Of a stretch of 64,000 nt of DNA, positions 55,356 through 64,000 are shown piece by piece. Location: assembly GCF_030944405.1 (NCBI RefSeq), contig NZ_CP132339.1:2046001-2110000 (forward strand), given 5' to 3'. The position numbers were made by a program, and so were the translations under genes. The DNA comes from Janthinobacterium sp. J1-1. Lineage in GTDB: Bacteria; Pseudomonadota; Gammaproteobacteria; Burkholderiales; Burkholderiaceae_D. The notes beneath the pieces were generated by a model. It saw only the letters and a list, made by a program, of their open reading frames with translations, did no database searches and had not been told where the DNA came from. Each line of letters starts with the position of its first letter. Position 1 is the first letter of the stretch.

Positions 55356-55816
55356 GCCAATACCGCCTCAATCTGTTCATTCAGCCCGAGCACGCCAAGC
55401 GTCTCGAAGAACTGGCCGCCAAGAAAGGCGTGTCCAAGTCGTCCATTGTCGCGGCGGCGCTCGCGTCGTGGCTATCGCCCGATGCTGGCGACCAGCGCGA
55501 GGCGGCCATCGCCAAGCGGCTCGATCGCCTGTCGCGGCAGGCCGAGCGCATGGAGCGCGACCAGAACATCCAGATCGAAACACTGGCGCTGTTCATCCGC
55601 TACTTCCTGACCGTCAGCACCCCGATTCCCGAAGCCCATCAGGACGCAGCTCGCGCCCAAGGCAAAGCGCGTTTCGAGCAATTCGTGGAGCGGCTCGGCC
55701 GCCACCTGCTGCGTGGCCGCAGCCTGGTGCGCGACGTTGTGGAAGAACTGCACCCAGACCCGGCGCGAATGGATGACGCGGAGGCACTGGCTGAAGCGCA
55801 GGAGCGTGCCTCATGA
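55352..55816 (+). CDS. CopG/ribbon-helix-helix protein of the trb operon
   Basis: The 154-residue protein has an N-terminal ribbon-helix-helix ('YRLNLFIQPEHAKRLEELAAKKGVSKSSIVAAAL', 4-37) and a helical tail. A CopG gene between traG and trbB is typical of the Tn4371/Ti-like arrangement; it probably regulates transfer. Overlaps both neighbours by ATGA. Confidence 0.87.
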   Translation: MSQYRLNLFIQPEHAKRLEELAAKKGVSKSSIVAAALASWLSPDAGDQREAAIAKRLDRLSRQAERMERDQNIQIETLALFIRYFLTVSTPIPEAHQDAARAQGKARFEQFVERLGRHLLRGRSLVRDVVEELHPDPARMDDAEALAEAQERAS

Positions 55817-56880
55817 GCGCCATTCCGCAAACCCCGCCCGAACTCTCATCCGCCGCAACCTCTCTGGATCGCCGTATCCAGATGCTGCGCACGGCAATGG
55901 GGCCAGTCATCGCCGCTGCGCTGGCCGACCCCGACGTGGTGGAAATCATGCTCAACCCCGACCGCACCCTATGGGTGGATCGGTTGTCATCGGGCCGCAT
56001 GCCGCTGGGCGTGGAGCTGTCCCAAGACGATGGCGAACGCATCATCCGGCTGGTGGCTGCGCACGTCGGCGCAGAGGTGCATCGCGGGCGGCCGCTGCTG
56101 ACCGCCGAGCTGCCCGAAACCGGCGAGCGGTTCGAGGGCATCTTGCCGCCCGCAGCGCCCGGCCCAGCCTTCGCGCTGCGCAAGCGCGCCGTGAGCATCA
56201 TCGGGCTGGATCGCTATGTGGCCGACGGCATCTTGACCACAGGCCAGGCCGAGTTCCTGCGCCGCGCCGTGCGTGAGCGCCAGAACATCCTGATCGCCGG
56301 GGCGACGAGCAGCGGCAAAACCACACTCGCCAATGCCTTGCTTGCGGAGATCGCCGCCACGGGCGACCGCGTGCTTGTGCTCGAAGACACCATCGAGCTG
56401 CAATGCGCAGCCCGCGACCATGTGCCGCTGCGCACCCGCGCTGGCGTCGTGTCTATGACCGAGCTGGTGCGGGCCACGATGCGCCTGCGCCCCGACCGCG
56501 TGATCGTCGGCGAGGTACGCGGCGGCGAAGCCCTGGACTTGGTTAAGGTGTGGGGCACCGGCCACCCCGGCGGCATCGCCACCATCCACGCCGGTTCCGC
56601 GCTGGGCGCGCTGCTGCGCCTCGAACAGTTGATTCTTGAAGTGGCGGTGAACCCACCGCGTGCGCTGATCGCCGAGGCGGTCAACGTCGTGATCCACATC
56701 GCCGGGCGTGGCCGCAAGCGCCGCGTCGAAAGCATCGCCCGTGTCGTCGGTTTCGACGGCACCGGCTATCGCCTGGCGGACGCGCTGGAAACACCGTTTC
56801 CCGAGCTGATGCCGGTTCCTCTCGCAGCCGATGCCGCTGCGCCTTCCTCGTCCCTTGACCTACCTGGAGAACTGCCATGA
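55813..56880 (+). CDS. trbB: TrbB (VirB11-type) transfer ATPase
   Basis: The 355-residue secretion ATPase powers pilus assembly and DNA transfer. Walker A 'IAGATSSGKTTLAN' (about 160-173), Asp box 'VLVLEDTIELQ', Walker B 'RLRPDRVIVGEVRGGEA' and His box 'GTGHPGGIATIHAGSALGAL' are present. ATG 55813 overlaps the copG stop. Confidence 0.95.
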   Translation: MSAIPQTPPELSSAATSLDRRIQMLRTAMGPVIAAALADPDVVEIMLNPDRTLWVDRLSSGRMPLGVELSQDDGERIIRLVAAHVGAEVHRGRPLLTAELPETGERFEGILPPAAPGPAFALRKRAVSIIGLDRYVADGILTTGQAEFLRRAVRERQNILIAGATSSGKTTLANALLAEIAATGDRVLVLEDTIELQCAARDHVPLRTRAGVVSMTELVRATMRLRPDRVIVGEVRGGEALDLVKVWGTGHPGGIATIHAGSALGALLRLEQLILEVAVNPPRALIAEAVNVVIHIAGRGRKRRVESIARVVGFDGTGYRLADALETPFPELMPVPLAADAAAPSSSLDLPGELP

Positions 56881-57260
56881 CGCAGATGCACGTTCACGCT
56901 TTCCGTAATTCCGTAAATCCGGTTTCAACCATCGCACGCCTGCGGCGGCTGGCCGGCCCCGCGCACCACGGCCTGCTGCTGGCCGCAGTCATGCTGATGA
57001 CGGCGGGCACGGCGAAGGCATCCGGCTCCTCGATGCCATGGGAAGGCCCGCTGCAATCCATTCTGGAGTCGATTCAGGGGCCGGTGGCACGCATCGTCGC
57101 GGTCATCATCATCATCGCCACGGGCCTCGCGCTCGCCTTCGGCGACACGTCGGGCGGCTTTCGCAAGCTGATCCAGATCGTGTTCGGTTTGAGCATCGCG
57201 TTCGCCGCGTCCTCGTTCTTCCTGTCGTTCTTCAGCTTCTCCGGCGGGGCTGTCGTATGA
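56877..57260 (+). CDS. trbC: TrbC conjugative pilin precursor
   Basis: The 127-residue prepilin has a long signal segment ending near 'GTAKASGSSMPWEGPL' and two hydrophobic helices ('ARIVAVIIIIATGLALAFG' and 'IQIVFGLSIAFAASSFFLSF'). After cleavage by the general signal peptidase and TraF it should give a small, perhaps circular pilin. Overlaps trbB and trbD by ATGA. Confidence 0.93.
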   Translation: MTQMHVHAFRNSVNPVSTIARLRRLAGPAHHGLLLAAVMLMTAGTAKASGSSMPWEGPLQSILESIQGPVARIVAVIIIIATGLALAFGDTSGGFRKLIQIVFGLSIAFAASSFFLSFFSFSGGAVV

Positions 57261-57529
57261 GTGGCCCGGATAGCTTCGCGGCCGGCTTCGAGGTGCCGCT
57301 ACATCGCTCGCTGACCGAGCCGCTCTTGATGGGCGGCGCACCGCGCACGGTGGCGATTGCCAACGGCACGCTAGCCGCTGCCGTCGGGCTGGGCCTGCAA
57401 CTCTGGATTCCTGGCGTAGTGCTCTGGATCGTCGGTCACTCGCTGGCCGTGTGGGGCGCGAGGGTCGATCCGCAGTTCATGCAGGTCTTCGCCCGGCACA
57501 TCAAGCACAAGCCGCTGCTGGACGTGTAG
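57257..57529 (+). CDS. trbD: TrbD (VirB3-like) transfer protein
   Basis: The 90-residue inner-membrane protein has 'VPLHRSLTEPLLMGGAPRTVAI' and one or two membrane helices ('IANGTLAAAVGLGLQLWIPGVVLWIVG', about 35-61). VirB3-like proteins work with the VirB4 ATPase, here TrbE, encoded 11 bp downstream. Confidence 0.92.
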   Translation: MSGPDSFAAGFEVPLHRSLTEPLLMGGAPRTVAIANGTLAAAVGLGLQLWIPGVVLWIVGHSLAVWGARVDPQFMQVFARHIKHKPLLDV

Positions 57530-57540
57530 GAGACGCCGCC

Positions 57541-59991
57541 ATGCTTAACCTTGCCGAATACCGCCAGCGGCCCGCCTTGCTGGCCGACTGGCTTCCCTGG
57601 GCTGGGCTGATCGCGCCGGGCGTGGTGCTGAACAAGGATGGCTCGTTTCAGCGCACGGCGCGCTTTCGCGGGCCTGATCTGGACAGCGCCACGCAGGGCG
57701 AATTGATCGCCACGACGGCACGGCTAAACAACGCGTTGCGCCGGCTGGGTTCGGGCTGGGCGCTGTTCGTGGAAGCCGAGCGCCAGTCGGCCGCGGACTA
57801 TCCGCATTCCGACTTTCCCGAACCGCTGTCCTGGCTGGTGGACGAAGAACGCCGCGCTGCCTTTGAGGAATCGGGGAACCACTACGAAAGCAGCTATCAC
57901 CTGACGCTAGCCTATCTGCCGCCGGAGGAATCCCGCGCTCGTGCAGCCAAGCTGCTCTACGAGCACGCGCCGGGCGATGGTGTGGACTGGCGCGGTCGGC
58001 TTGACGCCTTCCTGGCAGAAACGGATCGGGTTTTCGACCTGCTCGATGGCGTGATGCCAGAAATCGTCTGGTTGGACGATGCCGCGACGCTGACTTATCT
58101 TCACGCCACGGTGTCCACGCGGCGCTACCGGCTGGCCGTGCCCGAGGTGCCTTTCCACCTCGACGCACTGCTGGCCGATTCCGCCCTAGTCGGCGGCCTT
58201 GCGCCCATGCTGGGTGACCAGCATCTGCGCGTGGTGTCGGTGCGGGGCTTTCCGACCTCGACCTGGCCGGGCCTGCTGGACGACCTCAATCGCCTGGGCT
58301 TTGCCTATCGCTGGAGTACCCGGTTTCTCTGCCTCGATAAAGCCGAGGCGGAAAAGGAGCTGGGCCGCCTGCGTCGCCAGTGGTTTGCGAAACGGAAGAA
58401 TGTCATTGCGCTACTGCGCGAAACCATCTTCCAGCAGGAATCGCCGCTGGTGGACACGGATGCCAGCAACAAGGCGGCCGACGCGGATGCCGCCTTGCAA
58501 GAGCTTGGCAGCGATCAAGTCGCCTTCGGCTACCTCACCGCCACGGTGACGGTGTTCGATGACGACCCTGCCGTAGCCGACGAAAAGCTGCGCATGGTGG
58601 AACGTGTCATCCAAGGACGTGGCTTCGTCACCATCCCCGAAACCTTAAATGCAGTCGATGCGTGGCTGTCGTCCATACCAGGCAATGCCTATGCCAACGT
58701 GCGCCAGCCCATCGTCTCGACGCTGAATCTGGCGCACATGATGCCGGTGTCCGCCGTGTGGGCTGGGCCGGAGAAAAACGCCCATCTCGACGGCCCGCCG
58801 CTGATCGTCACGCGCACGGATGGCGCGACGCCGTTCCGGCTGGTGACGCACATCGGCGACGTGGGGCATACGCTGGTCGCGGGGCCGACGGGCATGGGAA
58901 AATCTGTCCTGCTGGCGATGCTCGCCTTGCAGTTCCGCCGCTATGGCGGCTCGCGCATCTTCGCCTTCGACATGGGGCGATCCATGCGGGCGACGGTGCT
59001 GGGCCTGGGCGGCGAACACTACGACCTCGGCGCGGACGGCGCCATTGCCTTTCAGCCCTTGGCCCGTATCGACAGCGAAGGCTATCGCACCTGGGCCGCC
59101 GAGTGGATCGAAGGCCGCCTGCTGCATGAAGGCGTGACCGTCGGCCCCGACGAGAAAGCCGCCATTTGGTCGGCGCTCGGCAGCCTCGCTGGTGCGCCGG
59201 TGGAGCAGCGCACGATGACCGGGCTTTCGGTGCTGCTGCAATCGAACGCGCTGCGGCAGGCATTGTCGCCGTATGTGCTGGGCGGCGCGCACGGCAAGCT
59301 ACTGGATGCCGACCGCGACCGGCTCGGCAGCGGCGACGTGCAGGGCTTTGAGATGGAAGAGCTAATGCACAGCCCCGCCGCCGTGCAAGCGGTGCTGCGC
59401 TACTTGTTCGCCCGCTTCGATGCACGTTTCGACGGTGCTCCCACGCTGCTGATTCTCGATGAAGCCTGGCTATTCCTTGATGAACCGTCCTTCGCGGCAC
59501 GCATCCGGCAATGGTTGAAAACTCTGCGCAAGAAAAACGTGTCGGTGATCTTCGCCACGCAGTCGCTTGCCGACATCAAGGATTCGACCATCGCGCCCGC
59601 GATCATCGAAAGCTGCGCGAGCCGGATTTTCTTGCCCAACCCGCAGGCGACCGAGCCGCAGATTCGCACGGTCTACGAGGGCTTTGGCCTCAACAGTCGG
59701 CAAATCGAAATCGTCGCCACCGCGCAGCCCAAGCGCGACTACTACTACCAATCGCGCCTGGGCAATCGTCTGTTCGACCTCGACCTGGGGCCAGCCGCGC
59801 TCGCCTTCTCGGGCGCATCCACACCGCAAGACCAACGCGACATTGACCGAGTGCTGACGCAGGCCGGCGCTCCCGGCTTCGCCGGTGCGTGGCTACGCCA
59901 TCGCGGCCTCGATTGGGCCGCCGACCTGCTGCCGTCCTCGCCGTCGGCGGCTTCTTTCCTCGCTACTCAACCCCTGGAGATTTCGCCATGA
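57541..59991 (+). CDS. trbE: TrbE (VirB4-type) transfer ATPase
   Basis: The 816-residue ATPase has the CagE/TrbE N-terminal domain, Walker A 'AGPTGMGKSVLLAML' (about 446-460), Walker B 'APTLLILDEAWLFLDEP' and 'KKNVSVIFATQSLADI'. ATG 57541 has GGAG at 57529-57532; longer open frame upstream overlaps trbD and is not used. Largest motor of the mating channel. Confidence 0.95.
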   Translation: MLNLAEYRQRPALLADWLPWAGLIAPGVVLNKDGSFQRTARFRGPDLDSATQGELIATTARLNNALRRLGSGWALFVEAERQSAADYPHSDFPEPLSWLVDEERRAAFEESGNHYESSYHLTLAYLPPEESRARAAKLLYEHAPGDGVDWRGRLDAFLAETDRVFDLLDGVMPEIVWLDDAATLTYLHATVSTRRYRLAVPEVPFHLDALLADSALVGGLAPMLGDQHLRVVSVRGFPTSTWPGLLDDLNRLGFAYRWSTRFLCLDKAEAEKELGRLRRQWFAKRKNVIALLRETIFQQESPLVDTDASNKAADADAALQELGSDQVAFGYLTATVTVFDDDPAVADEKLRMVERVIQGRGFVTIPETLNAVDAWLSSIPGNAYANVRQPIVSTLNLAHMMPVSAVWAGPEKNAHLDGPPLIVTRTDGATPFRLVTHIGDVGHTLVAGPTGMGKSVLLAMLALQFRRYGGSRIFAFDMGRSMRATVLGLGGEHYDLGADGAIAFQPLARIDSEGYRTWAAEWIEGRLLHEGVTVGPDEKAAIWSALGSLAGAPVEQRTMTGLSVLLQSNALRQALSPYVLGGAHGKLLDADRDRLGSGDVQGFEMEELMHSPAAVQAVLRYLFARFDARFDGAPTLLILDEAWLFLDEPSFAARIRQWLKTLRKKNVSVIFATQSLADIKDSTIAPAIIESCASRIFLPNPQATEPQIRTVYEGFGLNSRQIEIVATAQPKRDYYYQSRLGNRLFDLDLGPAALAFSGASTPQDQRDIDRVLTQAGAPGFAGAWLRHRGLDWAADLLPSSPSAASFLATQPLEISP

Positions 59992-60725
59992 AGACCCGTG
60001 TACTTTCCGTTTCGCTCGCCGCCGCGCTGGCCGGCTCGCTGATGCTCGCTCAGCCAGCGGCGGCGCTCACTTTCGTTGATCCCGTCAACTTGGTGCAGAA
60101 CACGCTGACTGCCATCCGCACGCTGGAGCAGATCAACAACCAGATCAACCAGCTCCAGAACGAAGCGCAGATGTTGATGAACCAGGCGCGCAACCTGGCG
60201 AATCTCGACTTCAACATCGTCAACCGGCTGCGCTCGACGCTCGCCACGACTGAACGCCTGATTGCCGAGGCGCAAGGGCTGGCCTACGACGTGCAGAGCA
60301 TGGATGCCACGTTCTCGCGCCTGTACCCGGAGCAGTACGCCGCCACCATCAGCGGCGACCGCATGGCACAGGACGCACGCGAACGCTGGAAGAACACGCT
60401 CGACGGCCTGCACACCGCGATGCGGATGCAGGCGCAGGTGTCGCAGAACCTGACGCAAGACGAAAGCGCGCTGGCCGACCTCGTGAGCCAAAGCCAATCG
60501 GCCACGGGTGCGCTGCAAGCGATGCAGGCAACGAACCAGCTTCTCGCCTTGCAGGCCAAGCAGTCCATCCAGGCCCAGCAGCTCCAGATCACACAAGACA
60601 GGGCGGCCTCGCTGGAGCTGGCGCGGCAGGCAGCGGCCACCGAGCGCGCCCGCGAAGTGCGGCGGCGCTTCCTGGGCACCGGCACGCCGTACACACCGCA
60701 GTCCGTCAACTTCTACAACAACTGA
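59988..60725 (+). CDS. trbJ: TrbJ (VirB5-like) transfer protein
   Basis: The 245-residue secreted protein has a signal peptide ('VLSVSLAAALAGSLMLAQPAAA') and a long helical body with 'INNQINQLQNEAQMLMNQARNLANLD' (about 49-74) and 'QSQSATGALQAMQATNQLLALQAKQ'. It is a minor pilus component or adhesin at the pilus tip by analogy with VirB5. Overlaps trbE by ATGA. Confidence 0.93.
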   Translation: MKTRVLSVSLAAALAGSLMLAQPAAALTFVDPVNLVQNTLTAIRTLEQINNQINQLQNEAQMLMNQARNLANLDFNIVNRLRSTLATTERLIAEAQGLAYDVQSMDATFSRLYPEQYAATISGDRMAQDARERWKNTLDGLHTAMRMQAQVSQNLTQDESALADLVSQSQSATGALQAMQATNQLLALQAKQSIQAQQLQITQDRAASLELARQAAATERAREVRRRFLGTGTPYTPQSVNFYNN

Positions 60726-60737
60726 CGGGAGGCGGCC

Positions 60738-61064
60738 ATGCGATGCGTTCCTGTCCTGCTGGCCGTGCTGCTGACCGCATGCGGCCAGCAGCCGGCTGAA
60801 GACCTGACCGCCACCTTGGCCGCCGATCCCGTGCGGCTCAAGGCGCTGCGCGCCCAATGCGCAGCCGACCGGCAAACCGCAGGCGAAGACACCTGTCGCG
60901 CCGCTGCCGAAGCCTTCCGGCGGCGCTTCTTCACCGGCCAGACTGGGCCGGACGAATACCGGACGCTGGCAGAACTGCCGCCGATTCCGGCGAGTTTCGA
61001 CACGCCAACCGACGACGCGCCGGAAGGTGATGCGTCGCTCGCCGCTGCGGAGGACACGCCATGA
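60738..61064 (+). CDS. trbK: EexN/TrbK-like lipoprotein
   Basis: The 108-residue lipoprotein ('LLAVLLTACGQQ') has 'TLAADPVRLKALRAQCAADRQTAGEDTCRAAAEAFRRRFF' (about 28-67), the EexN/TrbK pattern with two cysteines. In the Ti/RP4 system the gene between trbJ and trbL is trbK, the entry-exclusion lipoprotein. A second such gene is at 52790. Overlaps trbL by ATGA. Confidence 0.85.
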   Translation: MRCVPVLLAVLLTACGQQPAEDLTATLAADPVRLKALRAQCAADRQTAGEDTCRAAAEAFRRRFFTGQTGPDEYRTLAELPPIPASFDTPTDDAPEGDASLAAAEDTP

Positions 61065-62425
61065 ACGACGTAACGATCATCGACAGATTCCTCGATACCT
61101 TCTCGCGCTACATCGACTCCGGTTTCGGTCTGCTGCAAGGCGAAGTCGCGTTCCTGACGGCCACTCTCATTGTCATCGACATGACCATTGCCGGTCTGTA
61201 TTGGGCCATGAGCCATGCGACCGGCCAGGGCGAGGACGTGATCGCCAAGCTGCTGCGCAAGGTGCTTTACGTCGGTGCCTTCGCCTACATCATCGGTAAC
61301 TTCAATTGGCTGTCGAGCATCGTGTTCCGCTCGTTCGCCGGGCTAGGCATCACCGCCACTGGCTCGGCCATAACGATGGAGAACTTCTTGCAGCCGGGTC
61401 GGCTTGCCAAGACCGGCATCGACGCCGCTGCGCCGATCCTCGACCAGATCGGTGACATGGCCGGCTTCCCCGAAGTGTTCGTGAACCTCGACCCCATCGT
61501 GGTGCTGTTCATCGCTTGGCTGGTGGTGATCCTCTGTTTCTTCGTGCTCGCGGTTCAGCTTTTCATCACGTTGATCGAGTTCAAGCTGACCACGCTTGCC
61601 GGCTTCGTCTTGATCCCGTTTGCGCTCTGGAACAAAACCTCGTTCCTCGCGGAAAAGGTGCTCGGCAATGTGGTTTCGTCAGGCATCAAGGTCTTGGTGC
61701 TGGCGGTAATCGTCGGCATCGGCTCGGGCCTGTTCGCGGAGTTCCAGGTTCATCCCGACGAGCCTTCCATCGACCATGCGCTTGTCGTGATGCTGGCTTC
61801 GCTTGCCTTGCTGGCGCTGGGCATCTTCGGCCCCGGCATCGCCACGGGCCTTGTGTCCGGTGCGCCGCAGCTCGGCGCGGGTGCGATGGCGGGCGCTGCC
61901 GTCGGCGCGGTAGGCACGGGTGTTGCCATCGGTGCCGCCGCGACCGGCGTGGGCGGTGCCGTCATGGCGGGCGCACGCATGGCCCCGGCCGCCGCAAAGC
62001 TGGCCGGGAGCGGCGCACGCGCCGCCACGTCGGCGGCCAGCAGCGCCAAGTCCGCATTCCAGGCCGGTTCCGCCGCTGCGGGCGGCGGGGCTAAAGGCGC
62101 GGCTGCGGGCCTCGGCAATGTCGCCAAGACCGGCGCGCAAGCGGCAGGCCGCCGAGCTGCATCGGGCGCTTCCGCTGCCGGTCAGAAGGTGGCCGACTCC
62201 TTCCGGGCAGGATGGAACGGTGCGGATGTCGGCGCTGCCGGTTCCGGCCAGGCCGCCGCAGGCGAAGGCGCAGCCAGCGCGCCGAAGCAAGAGCAACCCG
62301 CCTGGGCAAAGCGGATGCACCGCCGCCAGCAGATCACCCATGCCGCAACCACCGCAGCCCACACGCTGCGCAGTGGCGACGGCGGCGGCTCAGGGCAAGG
62401 CCCAAGCCTGCGCCCCGATGCGTGA
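61061..62425 (+). CDS. trbL: TrbL (VirB6-like) channel protein
   Basis: The 454-residue polytopic protein has five to six membrane helices in the first 290 residues ('LLQGEVAFLTATLIVIDMTIAGLYWAM', 'VVLFIAWLVVILCFFVLAVQLF', 'LALLALGIFGPGIATGL') and a long Ala/Gly-rich cytoplasmic tail. It would form the inner-membrane part of the DNA channel. Confidence 0.93.
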   Translation: MNDVTIIDRFLDTFSRYIDSGFGLLQGEVAFLTATLIVIDMTIAGLYWAMSHATGQGEDVIAKLLRKVLYVGAFAYIIGNFNWLSSIVFRSFAGLGITATGSAITMENFLQPGRLAKTGIDAAAPILDQIGDMAGFPEVFVNLDPIVVLFIAWLVVILCFFVLAVQLFITLIEFKLTTLAGFVLIPFALWNKTSFLAEKVLGNVVSSGIKVLVLAVIVGIGSGLFAEFQVHPDEPSIDHALVVMLASLALLALGIFGPGIATGLVSGAPQLGAGAMAGAAVGAVGTGVAIGAAATGVGGAVMAGARMAPAAAKLAGSGARAATSAASSAKSAFQAGSAAAGGGAKGAAAGLGNVAKTGAQAAGRRAASGASAAGQKVADSFRAGWNGADVGAAGSGQAAAGEGAASAPKQEQPAWAKRMHRRQQITHAATTAAHTLRSGDGGGSGQGPSLRPDA

Positions 62426-62454
62426 CCCGATACCTGACCACCAAGGAGAACCCT

Positions 62455-63159
62455 ATGCGATTCAAACGCCCGCAGGTGCGCTATGCCGACACGCCGCAGC
62501 CTGCCACCCCGTACCAATCCGCCGCGCAGGTGTGGGACGAGCGCATCGGCTCGGCCCGCGTCCAGGCCAAGAACTGGCGTTTTATGGCCTTCGGCTGCCT
62601 CACGCTTGCGCTGCTGATGGCCGGTGGCCTGGTGTGGCGCTCGGCGCAGTCCATCGTCACCCCTTACGTCATCGAGGTCGATCAGTCGGGGCAGGTGCGC
62701 GCCGTCGGCGAAGCCGCCACGCCGTACCGGCCCGCCGATGCGCAGATCGCGCACCACCTGGCGCGCTTCGTGACGCTGGTGCGCTCGCTGTCTATCGATC
62801 CCATCGTGGTGCGGCAAAACTGGCTGGACGCCTACGACTACACCACCGACAAAGGCGCGGCGGTGCTCAACGACTACGCCAGCAAGAACGATCCTTTCGC
62901 CCGTGTTGGCCGCGAGTCGGTGACGGTGCAGATCACCAGCGTGGTACGCGCCAGCGATGCCTCGTTCAACGTCCGTTGGACGGAGCAACGGTTCATCAAC
63001 GGTGCCCCCGCCGGGACCGAGCGATGGAACGCGGTGCTTTCCACCGTCCTGCAAACCCCGCGCACCGAACAGCGCCTGCGCAAGAACCCGCTGGGTATCT
63101 ACGTCAACGGCCTGTCGTGGAGCCGCGAACTGGATTCTTCTGAAGGAGCCAAGCCATGA
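62455..63159 (+). CDS. trbF: TrbF (VirB8-like) transfer protein
   Basis: The 234-residue protein has one membrane helix ('WRFMAFGCLTLALLMAGGLVW') followed by the VirB8 domain ('YVIEVDQSGQVRAVGEA', 'FNVRWTEQRFINGAPAGTERW'). It is a bridge between inner and outer membrane parts. ATG 62455 has AAGGAG at 62442-62447. Confidence 0.93.
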   Translation: MRFKRPQVRYADTPQPATPYQSAAQVWDERIGSARVQAKNWRFMAFGCLTLALLMAGGLVWRSAQSIVTPYVIEVDQSGQVRAVGEAATPYRPADAQIAHHLARFVTLVRSLSIDPIVVRQNWLDAYDYTTDKGAAVLNDYASKNDPFARVGRESVTVQITSVVRASDASFNVRWTEQRFINGAPAGTERWNAVLSTVLQTPRTEQRLRKNPLGIYVNGLSWSRELDSSEGAKP

Positions 63160-64000
63160 ACCTGTCTTTCCGCTTATACGCTTTCGCGCTGACCGTGGTG
63201 GCCCTGTCGGGCTGCGCTTCGCAGGGCAAGCCGCCTCCGTCCATTTCGCTCGATGAGCCGGTGCAGGCACAGCCGCTGCCGGAGCCGCCTGCTCCAGTGG
63301 AAGTCGTCGCCATGCCCGAGCCGCTGGCGCTGCCAGCGCAGTTGAAGCCGCTGCACGAGTTGGACGCGGCCCCGGCTAAGCCGGAGCCGGCCGATGAGAA
63401 GGTGCGCGTTTCCCGTGCCAATGCCGAGGCGCGCATCGCGCCCACGCGCGAGGGCTACGTCAATGCGATTCAGGTGTGGCCCTTCACCGATGGTGCGCTC
63501 TACCAAGTCTATGCCGCGCCGGGACGCGTGACCGTGGTTTCCTTGCAGCCGGGCGAGGAACTAGTGACGGTCGCAGCCGGCGATACCGTGCGCTGGATCG
63601 TCGGTGACACGTCCAGCGGCAGCGGCGACGCGATGCGCATCAATGTGCTGGTCAAGCCCATCCGCTCAGGCCTCAAGACGAATTTGGTCATCACCACCAG
63701 TCGCAGAACATACCTGCTGGAACTGACCTCGACGGAAAAGGCATGGATGGCGTCGGTGTCCTGGGACTACCCAAAAGACCGGATGTTGGCCTTGCAGCGC
63801 CAGTCGCAGGCGGCTAGCGCCGCCGCACCGGTCGATACCGGACTGTCGCTGGAGAAGATCCGCTTCCGATATTCCGTCTCAGGCAGCAATCCGCCGTGGA
63901 AGCCGCTGCGCGCCTTCGACGATGGCGAGAAGGTCTATATCCAGTTCCCGCCGGGAATCGCCCAAGGCGAGCTGCCACCGCTGTTCGTCATCGGCGCGCA
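63156..64000 (+). CDS. trbG: TrbG (VirB9-like) outer-membrane core protein, partial
   Basis: The gene starts with ATG 63156 overlapping the trbF stop and is still open at the window end (about 281 codons seen). Visible are a lipoprotein-like signal 'LTVVALSGCASQG', a Pro-rich linker, 'GYVNAIQVWPFTDGALYQVYAAPGRVT' (VirB9 N-terminal domain, about 103-129) and the VirB9 C-terminal domain. The remaining trbI etc. are expected downstream. Confidence 0.92.
   Translation, partial: MNLSFRLYAFALTVVALSGCASQGKPPPSISLDEPVQAQPLPEPPAPVEVVAMPEPLALPAQLKPLHELDAAPAKPEPADEKVRVSRANAEARIAPTREGYVNAIQVWPFTDGALYQVYAAPGRVTVVSLQPGEELVTVAAGDTVRWIVGDTSSGSGDAMRINVLVKPIRSGLKTNLVITTSRRTYLLELTSTEKAWMASVSWDYPKDRMLALQRQSQAASAAAPVDTGLSLEKIRFRYSVSGSNPPWKPLRAFDDGEKVYIQFPPGIAQGELPPLFVIGA

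Noticed and set aside
18052-64000. Second copy of the tRNA 3' end (attR) inside the window
   Set aside because: I did not find one by eye; the transfer operon is still open at the window end, so the other end should lie further downstream.

Overview
The window joins two parts. Bases 1 to about 18,050 are GC-rich chromosome of a betaproteobacterium, most likely Oxalobacteraceae (Janthinobacterium, Duganella or Massilia type). I base this on the rpsU - yqeY - dnaG - rpoD macromolecular-synthesis cluster, the RpoD with a long acidic insert, and the flanking genes eutB/eutC, tsaD, aroG and ybiB. The genus is inferred from recalled resemblance, not from a search. From the 3' end of a CAU-anticodon tRNA at 17,973-18,051 to the end of the window runs one integrative and conjugative element (ICE) with IncP/Tn4371-like trb transfer genes. 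Its far end lies beyond base 64,000.

Chromosomal part: the tail of a TIGR01777-type epimerase; eutB, a PLP decarboxylase, an ATP-grasp-like protein, a convergent HEXXH protein and eutC; tsaD; a NirD-like protein; a DAHP synthase; a degenerate IS110-type protein; ybiB; a BaiN/YhiN flavoprotein; then rpsU, yqeY, dnaG, rpoD and the tRNA. The two ethanolamine ammonia-lyase subunits are unusually separated by three genes.

ICE part: a tyrosine recombinase next to the tRNA is translationally coupled to a DUF1016 (YhcG) nuclease-like gene. A minus-strand defence block follows (20.8-27.8 kb): an AT-rich gene of unknown function, a UvrD-like helicase plus OLD-family nuclease pair (Gabija-like, class 2 OLD) and a Shedu (SduA) nuclease, ending with an orphan RelB/DinJ antitoxin. 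The maintenance block (28.7-38.8 kb) encodes DUF932, ParB, DUF736, an Xre regulator, DUF2958, DUF2285, an AlpA-like HTH protein, RepA with three downstream iteron-like repeats, ParA, a small protein, DUF2840 and TraF peptidase. The DUF3363 relaxase follows an intervening stretch rich in inverted repeats, a candidate oriT.

Between the relaxase and the mating-pair genes sits cargo (41.2-51.8 kb): an IS3-family element, a patatin-like lipoprotein, a DUF3313 lipoprotein, a Gdx/SugE-type SMR transporter, and a TetR-controlled RND efflux pump with a divergent outer-membrane channel. Transfer genes then run in the Ti/Tn4371-like order: lysR, eexN, traG, copG, trbB, C, D, E, J, an eexN/trbK-like gene, L, F and a partial trbG, mostly with 4-bp ATGA overlaps. 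As a whole, the element can plausibly excise, be maintained and replicate briefly, transfer itself, exclude similar elements, defend its host against phages and export toxic compounds.
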